Origin: JASHPR01 sp963739645
Lineage (GTDB): Bacteria > Actinomycetota > Actinomycetes > Streptosporangiales > Streptosporangiaceae
Direction of reading: 5' to 3'
Length of the DNA stretch: 64,000 bases
Assembly (NCBI GenBank): GCA_963739645.1
Contig: CAVUBM010000056.1
Location: 62,001-126,000, forward strand
Notes under the pieces: generated by a model
What the model was told of the DNA's origin: nothing
What the model saw: the letters and a program-made list of their open reading frames with translations, nothing else
Database searches by the model: none
Shown here: positions 15,818 through 23,820 of the stretch, piece by piece
How the letters are laid out: each line of letters opens with the position of its first letter
How positions within the stretch are numbered: position 1 is the stretch's first letter
Made by a program: the position numbers and the translations under genes

Positions 15818-18328
15818 CTACCGCCGGTACGCGACGGTGGTGGCCTGATCGCGGAACCCCATCGACCGATACAGCAGGGCCGGGACGGGATACCCGGGAT
15901 CGCCGCGCGGGGTGACCACGGCGGTCTTCGCCCCCGCGTCCCTGGCGGCGTGCAGCGCGGCCAGGCACACGGCCCGGGCCAAGCCGCGCCGACGGTGCTG
16001 CGGATGGGTGCCGACCGGTTCCATCAGCACGCTGCCGGTGGCCTCGTCGAGCCAGAGCAGGCAGTTGGACGCGAAGCTGGAGTCCTGGGCCTCCGCCACC
16101 CAGTCGAGCTCGCGGCGGTACGGCCAGGTGCGAGTGATCTCCCGGTAGTGCTCGTCGGTCATCAGGTCCGACTGCCAGGCGGCCCGGTGTGACTGCGCGC
16201 GGCGGCTCAGGTCATCCGGCCCGACCGGGCGGGCCAGGTACCCGGCGGGCAGCACTGGCTCGGGCAGGTCGGCCAGGTCGCGGGTCTGCAGCGTGAAGCA
16301 GGGACCGTCGGTGTGCCGCCAGTAGCGGTGCCGTATCAGGGCCGCGATCAGGTGCGGCTCGCGGTCGGTAACGGTGACCGTGTGGTCCGGGTGGGTGGCG
16401 GTCTCGGCGAACCAGCCGAGCACCTCGTCGGCCAGTTCCGGGCAGGCCGGGTCGACGGCGAGGTCCAGGTGTGCGGGCTCGCCGAGCCTGCCCCAGGCCA
16501 GCACCGTGCCGCCGGGCGCGGTCCAGAGCCGGATGGGCCGGTCCGGCGTCCGGGCGGGAAAGGTGCTGCGCTGCCACGCGAGATCGCCCACGTGCCAGTG
16601 CGCCCCGGGGGTCCAGGTGCGGCTGGCCAGGTCCTGCATCGCGCGCAGGTCGCCCGGGCCGGAGTAGAGCCGGGAGCCGGGCCGTCCGGTGCCGGGCTCA
16701 GGTAAGCCGGGCACGGGCTTCCTGATCACGGCGTCGGCCCCCATCGGGCGATGCCCGCCCGGCCCGGCTGCGCTCCCGCCCAGCAGCGCCCGGGTCAGCT
16801 GGCCGCGGACATCCAGCAGCTGGTCCAGGGCCGCGTTCATGTGGGCGTCGCTGATGTGCAGCGGTGCGCCGTCGCCGGGGCTGGCGCTGGCCTCCCCGGA
16901 GCCTGTGCCGTTGCCCGGCGCCGGGCCTGCGGACGCGGTCTCGGCGGCGAACAGCGCGGCCCGGCGCAGCAGTTCCTTGAGGAACGACGCGGTGACGCCG
17001 TCCGTCCGCTTGACCACGATCTCGGGGTCGGACAGGTCGAGCACCAGGCGGCCCCGGTAGAGCTCGATCAGCTGGCGACGGGCGTCGGCGTCGGGCAGCG
17101 GCAGCCGGGCAGCGTGATCGACCCGGCCCGGCCGGGCGGCCAGGGCGGTCTCCAGCAGGTCCGCGCGGTTCGTGGTGAGCAGGAACGTCACGTCGATGTC
17201 CTCGCCGAGCCCGTCCATCTCGTTGAGCAGCTGGAACAGCAGCGGGTGCTGGCCCCTCATGGGCCCGCGCTCCTCGGCGATCAGGTCTACATCCTCGATC
17301 ACTACCATCGAGGGCTGCAGCACCCGGGCGACCGAGCAGGCCTCGGCGATCCACTGCAGCGCATAGCCGGAGATGACGACGACCGTCACCGCGGGCAGCC
17401 GGCCGAGCAGGTACCGGATCGTGTGCGTCTTGCCCGTTCCCGCCGCGCCGTGCAGCAGCACCCCGCGCTTGAGGTGCTGGCCGCTGGCCAGCAGCCGGCC
17501 CGCGTGCCTGGCCACGCCGAGCACCTGACGCTCGATGCCGTCGAGCAGGGCAGGCGGGAGCACCACCTCGGCGCGGTCCAGCTGCGGGCGGTCCAGGAAC
17601 CGCAGCATCGCCCCGCGATCGCGGCCGAAGACCTCGCCCCCGAAGGTGATCACGTGCCCGCGGAAGACGTTGTGCTCGACCGCCAGCTGCCGTATCTCGT
17701 TCAGCACCCGCTGCGCCGCGGCCTGGTCCGCGGCGGCGACCTCCAGGCTGACCTCCTCCGACGGCCCACGGTCTTCCGGCCCGCGCAGCAGCAGCGCGAA
17801 CCGGGTGCCCGCGTCATCGACCAGGTAGAGGCCGCACTGAACACAGGCGCGGGTCTGGCCCCCTGGCCCCGCGGACAGGGCGCTCGTGGCCACACTGCCC
17901 ACCCCGAGCCGGTCGCCGAAGGGACCCGGCTGGGTAAGGTCGGCCAGCCCGAACTCCATGTGCCGGAATCCGGTGAGGCCAGCGAGATGATGCGCCCGGC
18001 CCTCGTCCGCCAGCCACGCCTCCAGGCCCGCCTGCACGTTCACGTGGTCGTAGGCCGGCCAGGAGCCGCTGACCACCGGCATGGTCGCGGTGCCCGGCCC
18101 GAGGTGGTCGCGCAGCAGGCGGTGCGCGGGGGCGTCCTCCGCGCGGGCGACCGAGACCGCGCGGAGCATCAGCCGCCGGGCGAGCCTGGCCACGTCGGCG
18201 AGCTCGGGCCGCGACTCCTGCCCGTCGCCGGGCGGCAGGGTCGGCTGGCCTGCGGCCGCAAAGCTGGCATCCGGGCCATGACCGCTGTCCCCGCGCGAAG
18301 CCGCGCCCCTCTCCACATCCGTCAGCAT
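15818..18328 (-). CDS. AAA+ ATPase fused to C-terminal GNAT domains
   Basis: Single open frame of 836 residues from ATG at 18328 (a GTG at 18409 would add 27 residues). Residues 1-250 are an uncharacterised N-domain. Residues 255-470 are an AAA+ module of the FtsH/Cdc48 type with Walker A GAAGTGKT (294-301), Walker B MVVIEDVD (341-348), sensor TTN (385-387) and AARPGR near 397. A proline- and glycine-rich linker (465-555) leads to two GNAT-like folds: a weak one at 555-690 and a clear one at 695-836 with PVGTHPQHRRRGLARAVC as acetyl-CoA loop. No frame break is evident. The substrate is unknown. Confidence 0.75.
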   Translation of the reverse strand: MLTDVERGAASRGDSGHGPDASFAAAGQPTLPPGDGQESRPELADVARLARRLMLRAVSVARAEDAPAHRLLRDHLGPGTATMPVVSGSWPAYDHVNVQAGLEAWLADEGRAHHLAGLTGFRHMEFGLADLTQPGPFGDRLGVGSVATSALSAGPGGQTRACVQCGLYLVDDAGTRFALLLRGPEDRGPSEEVSLEVAAADQAAAQRVLNEIRQLAVEHNVFRGHVITFGGEVFGRDRGAMLRFLDRPQLDRAEVVLPPALLDGIERQVLGVARHAGRLLASGQHLKRGVLLHGAAGTGKTHTIRYLLGRLPAVTVVVISGYALQWIAEACSVARVLQPSMVVIEDVDLIAEERGPMRGQHPLLFQLLNEMDGLGEDIDVTFLLTTNRADLLETALAARPGRVDHAARLPLPDADARRQLIELYRGRLVLDLSDPEIVVKRTDGVTASFLKELLRRAALFAAETASAGPAPGNGTGSGEASASPGDGAPLHISDAHMNAALDQLLDVRGQLTRALLGGSAAGPGGHRPMGADAVIRKPVPGLPEPGTGRPGSRLYSGPGDLRAMQDLASRTWTPGAHWHVGDLAWQRSTFPARTPDRPIRLWTAPGGTVLAWGRLGEPAHLDLAVDPACPELADEVLGWFAETATHPDHTVTVTDREPHLIAALIRHRYWRHTDGPCFTLQTRDLADLPEPVLPAGYLARPVGPDDLSRRAQSHRAAWQSDLMTDEHYREITRTWPYRRELDWVAEAQDSSFASNCLLWLDEATGSVLMEPVGTHPQHRRRGLARAVCLAALHAARDAGAKTAVVTPRGDPGYPVPALLYRSMGFRDQATTVAYRR

Positions 18329-18444
18329 AGGGCGCACGAGCCGCTCTGACCGGAAGAATCCGCAGGTAGTGGCGGGTAGCGGAGGGTCAGATCCGGCGCG
18401 TCGGCCCACAATTATTACGGGATGTCGGTATTGAGCCGCAGACC

Positions 18445-18689
18445 CTACCGGCCTGCCTTCCTGGCGAAGATCAGGTTCGCGAGCCCGAACGCCAGCAGGA
18501 GCAGCCCGGTGAACCAGGCGAGCGCCAGCCAGGCGTAGCGCCCCGCCGGCCAGTGGCTGGAACCCCGACGCCGGCCCGGATCAGTCGGCCGGGCCGCCGC
18601 TGGACCCGAAGCGCCTGGACGAGCAGTTCGAGCGCGGACCGCAGGCCGTGCTCGACGGCGCCGCCGCGCGGATGGGTATCCCTGGCTGA
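18445..18689. other. Two gene fragments meeting head to head
   Basis: In the 400-base gap before the esterase, the minus strand from about 18560 down to a stop at 18445 reads as the C-terminus of a membrane protein, with WLALAWFTGLLLLAFGLAN followed by basic residues. The plus strand from about 18558 to a TGA at 18687 reads as an acidic C-terminal tail (DPKRLDEQFERG, then AVLDGAAARMG). Neither has an upstream part in this window. They may be remnants left by a rearrangement, or chance reading in GC-rich DNA. Confidence 0.25.
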
Positions 18690-18725
18690 AAGACTGGGCG
18701 CTCGCGATCGGCCGCGGGAGGTTCC

Positions 18726-19775
18726 ATGCTGCCCTGGTTCGCCGAGCTGGCTGGCCGGCTCGAAGAGGACATGATCACCAGCGAGCTGCTGCGGGACAAC
18801 CCGCTCGGTGACCCGAATGAGCGGCCGCTGTGGGTCTACCTGCCGCCGGGGTACGACGAGGACCCGGCCCGGCGCTATCCCGCCGTCTACGTGATCCAGG
18901 GCTACACCGGGCACCTGGCCATGTGGCGGAACCGAAGTCCCTACCGGCAGCCGTTCCCCGAGACCGCGGACGCGGTCTTCGCGCGCGGCGAGGCCCCGCC
19001 TGCGCTCGTGGTCTACGTGGACGCGTGGACCGCGTACGGCGGCAGCCAGTTCGTGGACTCTCCGGGCACCGGCCGCTATCACTCCTACCTCTGCGACGAG
19101 GTCGTGCCCTGGGTGGACGAGCGCTACCGGACGCTGCCGCAGGCCGCGCACCGGGCGATCGCGGGCAAGTCGAGCGGCGGCTTCGGTGCGATGATCACGC
19201 CGATGCTGCGGCCTGACCTGTTCGGCGCGCTCGCCACGCACGCCGGCGACTCGCTCTACGAGCTGAGCTACATCCCCGCGTTCGGGCGGGCGGCTCGGCT
19301 GCTGCGCGACTACGACGGCGACATCTGGCGCTGGTGGGACGACTTCCGGTCCCGGGTCTCGTTCACCAAGGAGGCCGACGTGGTCCTGCTCGAGGTCCTG
19401 GGCGTCTCCGCCTGCTTCTCCGCGCGCGAGGACGGAACCGTGGAGCTGCCGTTCGACCCGCGGACGGGAGCGCTGCGGCCGGAGGTCTGGCAGCAGTGGC
19501 AGGACTGGGACCCAGTCCGGATGGCGCCCAGGTACGCCGAGGCGCTGCGGTCGCTTCGGGCCATTTGGATCGACGCGGGAACCAGGGACGAGTACTTTCT
19601 GGACCTGGGCGCGGAAGCCTTCCGCGTGGCGCTGCACGAGGTCGGTGTCGCCGACGACGTGGTCCGCTTCGAGCTGTTCGACGCGACCCACGCTGCCATC
19701 GACTACAGGTACCCGCTTTCGCTGGCCTGGCTGTGCCGGCGCATCGCACCCGAAGACGATCAGGATCGGGCGTGA
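18726..19775 (+). CDS. Putative esterase, alpha/beta hydrolase (EsterD/Fes type)
   Basis: Cytoplasmic-looking serine hydrolase of 349 residues resembling the putative esterase family that includes enterochelin esterase and antigen 85. Seen: WVYLPPGYDEDPARRYPAVYVIQGY, YVDAWTAYGGSQF, nucleophile Ser149 in IAGKSSGGFGAM, a late Asp in DAGTRDEYFLDL and His in DATHAAIDYRY. The start is fixed by GGGAGG at 18716-18721. The substrate cannot be named. Transcribed away from the AAA+/GNAT gene. Confidence 0.8.
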   Translation: MLPWFAELAGRLEEDMITSELLRDNPLGDPNERPLWVYLPPGYDEDPARRYPAVYVIQGYTGHLAMWRNRSPYRQPFPETADAVFARGEAPPALVVYVDAWTAYGGSQFVDSPGTGRYHSYLCDEVVPWVDERYRTLPQAAHRAIAGKSSGGFGAMITPMLRPDLFGALATHAGDSLYELSYIPAFGRAARLLRDYDGDIWRWWDDFRSRVSFTKEADVVLLEVLGVSACFSAREDGTVELPFDPRTGALRPEVWQQWQDWDPVRMAPRYAEALRSLRAIWIDAGTRDEYFLDLGAEAFRVALHEVGVADDVVRFELFDATHAAIDYRYPLSLAWLCRRIAPEDDQDRA

Positions 19776-19851
19776 ACCAATCGGCGATGCGCTGCGTGAC
19801 CCATGGGTACACGGGGTCTGGTAGATACCGTAGCGATAGGAGAGAGATACG

Positions 19852-20418
19852 ATGCGTAGTCGATGGTGGGTGACTCCCGTCCTCGCCGCCGCAGTCGTCG
19901 GGCTGGCTGCGTGCGGCAGCAGTAGTTCGGCGGGGTCATCGGGTTCAAGCGGTTCCGGCAGTTCCAGTTCGTCCAGCGCGCCGGCTGCGGTGGCCACCCC
20001 GTCAGGGACCGGGATCAAGACCATGACCACCACGGGCGGCACGGTGCTCGCCACCGCACAGGGCTTCACCCTTTACTGGTTCGTCCCTGACACCTCGAGC
20101 AAGTCGGTCTGCAACGGCTCGTGCGCGACCTTCTGGCCACCAGTCATCGGCACCCCGACCGCCGCGTCCGGCACGACGCTGACCGGCAAGTGGGGCACGA
20201 TCAAGCGGGCGGACGGCCAAACTCAGGCGACCTACAACGGTCACCCGCTCTACACTTTCAAGGCCGACTCCGCCGCGGGCATGGACAGCGGCAACGGTGT
20301 CAACGCGTCCGGCGGCCTCTGGTGGGCGATGACGCCCTCCGGCGCCAAGCTCACGGCCGTGGCGAACCCGGGCTCCTCGTCGAGTTCCGGCAGCGGCGGC
20401 GGCGGTTACGGATACTGA
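19852..20418 (+). CDS. Secreted-repeat lipoprotein (COG4315 type)
   Basis: Exported lipoprotein of 188 residues: signal peptide with lipobox LAAC (Cys21), a Ser/Gly linker, then two copies of the hydrophobic repeat found in this family (TLYWFVPDTSSKSVCNGSCATFWPP and a second around NGHPLYTFKADSAAG), and a Ser/Gly tail. AGGAGAGAG just upstream is the ribosome-binding site. Role unknown; related proteins have been proposed to take part in envelope redox or haem-linked processes, which I cannot confirm here. Confidence 0.85.
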   Translation: MRSRWWVTPVLAAAVVGLAACGSSSSAGSSGSSGSGSSSSSSAPAAVATPSGTGIKTMTTTGGTVLATAQGFTLYWFVPDTSSKSVCNGSCATFWPPVIGTPTAASGTTLTGKWGTIKRADGQTQATYNGHPLYTFKADSAAGMDSGNGVNASGGLWWAMTPSGAKLTAVANPGSSSSSGSGGGGYGY

Positions 20419-20518
20419 TCGCCGCCGCTGACGAAGCGGCGCCCCCGCGTACGGCGCGGCACGGGGACGCCTGCTTCGTCAGCTAGCCGGGGTGAGCCGG
20501 CTTTCGTTGAAGTCCACA

Positions 20519-20550
20519 CCGCCGGCCGGGAAGGATCTCCCGGCCGGCGG
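20519..20550 (+). terminator. 12-bp perfect hairpin between lipoprotein and efflux pump
   Basis: CCGCCGGCCGGG at 20519-20530 pairs with CCCGGCCGGCGG at 20539-20550 around an eight-base loop. It lies 100 bases after the lipoprotein stop and ends two bases before the ATG at 20553, where the pump's ribosome-binding site would be. It has no U-run. It may stop transcription of the lipoprotein gene, or hold the pump's start in a structure. Confidence 0.5.
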
Positions 20551-20552
20551 GT

Positions 20553-22577
20553 ATGTTTCCGTCCATGCGGGATATCTCGGAGGCCACCGAGGCTGACAGC
20601 GGCGCTCGCGGCGGCCTGGTCATCATCTACGCGGCGCTGATGCTGGCCATCCTGCTGGCCGCGCTCGACCAGACGATCGTCGCCACCGCGCTGCCCACGA
20701 TCGTCGGCGACCTGGGCGGGCTGAGCCATCTGTCCTGGGTGGTCACCGCCTACCTGCTGGCCACCACCGCGTCCGCGCCGCTGTGGGGGAAGCTCGGCGA
20801 TCAGTACGGCCGCAAGATGCTGTTCCAGGCCGCGATCGTGATCTTCCTGATCGGCTCGGCGCTGTGCGGCCTGTCCCGCAACATGCCCGAGCTGATCGCC
20901 TTCCGCGCGCTGCAGGGACTGGGCGGCGGCGGCCTGATAGTGCTGGCCCAGGCCATCGTGGGTGACGTCGTGCCGCCCCGGGAGCGGGGCAAGTACCAGG
21001 GTGCCTTCGGCGCGGTCTTCGGCGTGGCCAGCGTCGCGGGCCCGCTGCTCGGCGGGTTCTTCGTGGACAACCTGGGCTGGCGCTGGGTGTTTTACATCAA
21101 CCTGCCGATCGGGATCATCGCGCTGGTGACCATTGCCTTCGCGCTGCCCGCCAGCGCGAACCGCGAGGCGCACAAGATCGACTATCTCGGGACCGTGCTG
21201 CTGGCCGGCGCGGCCACCTGCGTGGTGCTGGCGACGTCCTGGGGTGGCACGACCTATGCCTGGTCCTCCCCGGTGATCATCGGGCTCGGGATCGGCGCGG
21301 TAATCCTGGCCGTGGGCTGGTGGGTGTCGGCTGGGCGGGCCGCGGAGCCGGTGTTGCCGCGGCGGCTGTTCCGGAACCCGGTGTTCTCGGTCGCCGCGGG
21401 CATCAGCTTCGCCGCCGGGTTCGCGATGTTCGGCGCACTGGCCTTCCTGCCGCTGTACCTGCAGGTCGTCCGCGGGGTGTCGCCGACCATCTCCGGGGTG
21501 TACCTGCTGCCCATGGTGCTGGGCTTGCTGCTCACCTCGATCGCCAGCGGGCAGCTCATCTCCCGGCTGGGCCGGTACAAGGTGTTTCCGATCGTGGGCA
21601 CCGCAGCGGTGGCCATCGCCTTGTACCTGCTGTCGACGCTCACCGAGACCAGCACGTCGACCGTCATGTACCTGTATTTCTTCGTGCTCGGGTTCGGCCT
21701 TGGGCTGATCCTGCAGGTGCTCGTCATCGCGGTGCAGAACTCGGCGGATTACGCGGACCTCGGCACGGCGACCTCGAGCGTGACCTTCTTCCGGTCGATC
21801 GGAGGGTCGTTCGGGGTGGCCATCTTCGGGTCGATCTTCTCCAACCGGCTGGTGACCGAACTGGCCGCGGCGCTGCGGGGCGCGACGCTGCCGCGGGGGT
21901 TCAGCCCGACGGCTGCCCAGGCTAATCCCGCGGTGCTGAAGACGCTGCCCAGCGTGCTGCGCGCCGACATCGTGCACGCGTACGTGCTGTCCTTCCATGT
22001 CGTGTTCCTGGCCGCCGTCCCGGTCGCCGCTGTGGCCTTCGTGCTCACCTGGTTCCTGCCCGAGGTGCCGCTGCGCACTACCGCGGCCGCCTCCGACATC
22101 GGCGAGGGCCTGGGCGCGGCGTCGGCGCAGCGGACGTCGGCCGAGGAACTCGAGCGCGCGTTGCTCCGGATCGCGGACGTCGACCTGAGGAAACATGGCT
22201 ACGCCCGGCTGGCCGAGGCGTGCGGGCTCGGCCTGCCCGCGGGCAGCTGCTGGGTGCTGGCCCGGCTGGCCAAGCGCGGCGGGCGGCAGGTCGGCGCCGA
22301 CCTGGCCCACGAAGCCGGCGTCAGCATGGAGCACGGGCGGCCGTACGTGGACAAGCTGGTGGACGCGGGCTACGTGCAGCGCGACAACGGCGCGCTGGTA
22401 CTGACCCCGGCGGGCAGCGCGGCCGCCGACCGGCTGTTCACCGCGGGCCGGGAGGGCCTGGAGCGGCTGCTGTCCGACTGGTCCCCGGAGCAGCACGCCG
22501 ACTTGGCCAAGATGCTCGACAAGCTGTCCCACGCGCTGCTCGGCGAGTCCGCCGACGAGCACCTCATCGACAGGTAA
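20553..22577 (+). CDS. DHA2 drug efflux pump with C-terminal winged helix
   Basis: Membrane protein of 674 residues. Residues 1 to about 510 form a 14-helix major facilitator of the EmrB/QacA group, with the motif A loop WGKLGDQYGRKML, motif C-like GPLLGGFF and the early LDQTIVATALPTI. Residues about 530-674 form a soluble MarR-like winged helix: LARLAKRGGRQVGADLAHEAG, PYVDKLVDAGYVQRD, LVLTPAGSAAADRLF. An upstream ATG at 20553 and one at 20565 are both possible. The fused domain would sit in the cytoplasm; whether it binds DNA is unknown. Confidence 0.87.
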   Translation: MFPSMRDISEATEADSGARGGLVIIYAALMLAILLAALDQTIVATALPTIVGDLGGLSHLSWVVTAYLLATTASAPLWGKLGDQYGRKMLFQAAIVIFLIGSALCGLSRNMPELIAFRALQGLGGGGLIVLAQAIVGDVVPPRERGKYQGAFGAVFGVASVAGPLLGGFFVDNLGWRWVFYINLPIGIIALVTIAFALPASANREAHKIDYLGTVLLAGAATCVVLATSWGGTTYAWSSPVIIGLGIGAVILAVGWWVSAGRAAEPVLPRRLFRNPVFSVAAGISFAAGFAMFGALAFLPLYLQVVRGVSPTISGVYLLPMVLGLLLTSIASGQLISRLGRYKVFPIVGTAAVAIALYLLSTLTETSTSTVMYLYFFVLGFGLGLILQVLVIAVQNSADYADLGTATSSVTFFRSIGGSFGVAIFGSIFSNRLVTELAAALRGATLPRGFSPTAAQANPAVLKTLPSVLRADIVHAYVLSFHVVFLAAVPVAAVAFVLTWFLPEVPLRTTAAASDIGEGLGAASAQRTSAEELERALLRIADVDLRKHGYARLAEACGLGLPAGSCWVLARLAKRGGRQVGADLAHEAGVSMEHGRPYVDKLVDAGYVQRDNGALVLTPAGSAAADRLFTAGREGLERLLSDWSPEQHADLAKMLDKLSHALLGESADEHLIDR

Positions 22578-23662
22578 CTCGTGCCGCGAGGCCCTCGATC
22601 ACGCCGTAGGGGAAGGCAACCGGCTGAATGCTGCCGAGCTTCAGCCCGGAGGCTCTCAGGAGTTCGCGGTACTCGTCGTTGGTGCGTTCTTGCCCGCCGG
22701 TGATCACGAGCATGTTGATGTCGCTGAGCAGTGTTGGCACGGCGTCGCTGCCGTCCTCGGGGATCAGCCGCTCGATGATCAGCACCTTGCCTGCCCTGGC
22801 CATCGATCGGCGACAGTTGCGCAGGATCTCGGTCGCCCGCGCGTCGTCCCAGTCGTGCAAGACGTTCGCCAGCACGTAGCAGTCTGCGCGGTCCGGAACC
22901 TGCTCGAAGAAGTTCCCCGCGAGCACCTCGCTGCGATCCGCGATATCGATCGCGTCGAGCAGCGCCTCGGCGCGGGCTGCTACGGCCGGGGTCTCGAGCA
23001 GCACCCCGCGCAGGTGGCCGTGCTTTCGCAGGATCTCGACCAGCAGCGTCCCCTGGCCCCCGCCGACGTCGACCACGGTACGAATGTCTGAGAAGTCGTA
23101 GGCGTCGGCGACGCTGGGGGCGAATGCCGCGGTTCGCTCGGACATCGCCGCGTCGAAGATGGCCGCGTTCTCCGGGTGCTGGGCGAGGAAATCGAAGACG
23201 CCCATTCCGAAGGCGACGTCAAAGCCGGGCCTGCCCGTCTTGATGCGTGTCGAGGATGTGCTCGAACGGCCGGAGGGCGCCGAGCGCTTCCAGGAATGTT
23301 GCCCACGACCGCATCCCCGCGGGCTGGTCGGAGCGCAGGCGGTCGCCGAGCACCGTCAGGCTGAAGCATCGGGGATGCCGCTCGTCGAACACGCCCAGGG
23401 CCGCGAGCAGGCGAAGGACTCGGTAGAGCGACGGCTCGTGGGTGCGTGTGACCCTGGCCAGCTCCGCTGTGCTCGCCGGGCCCTCGGCGAGCAGGTCGGC
23501 GATCCCCAGCTCAGCCGCCGCATAGACCGCGCGCGAGACGTGCATCCCCCAGATCAGTCGCAGCAGCGTCGCCGCGGCCATGCGATCCGATTCGGTTGAC
23601 TGAGCGCCGCTTGACGGCACTGTGCCGCCCTGGGACGCGGCGTGTGGATTGATCGTGTTCAT
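22564..23662 (-). CDS. SAM-dependent O-methyltransferase with dimerisation domain
   Basis: Methyltransferase of the plant-type / polyketide O-methyltransferase family. The N-terminal winged helix reads AAELGIADLLAEGPASTAELA. The C-terminal Rossmann domain has VVDVGGGQGTLLVEIL (SAM site) and VLANVLHDWDDARATEIL (catalytic His region). The frame changes near 23212 (+1), joining GRPGFDVAFG to MGVFDFLAQHPENA. Repaired length is about 365 residues. The 3' end overlaps the pump gene by 14 bases in convergent orientation. The neighbouring SARP-like regulator suggests secondary metabolism, but no synthase is nearby. Confidence 0.82.
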
Positions 23663-23820
23663 GGTCGCCTCCTGCGAGTTCGTTTGGCCAGGTGAAGCGT
23701 GACCCAGGTCAATTTCCGCGGGCCAACCTGCCGGTTACGGCCGGCTTACCGGCCCTTGGATACGCTCTTCGCAGGGCCGCGTCGGCCCCGTGCCGCGCGT
23801 CTGCGGATGAGAGGCGCAGA

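Noticed and set aside
20406..22562. 718-codon frame on the minus strand
   Set aside because: Shadow of the efflux pump gene; composition rich in His, Arg, Gln and Pro with no domain, while the plus strand has clear MFS motifs.
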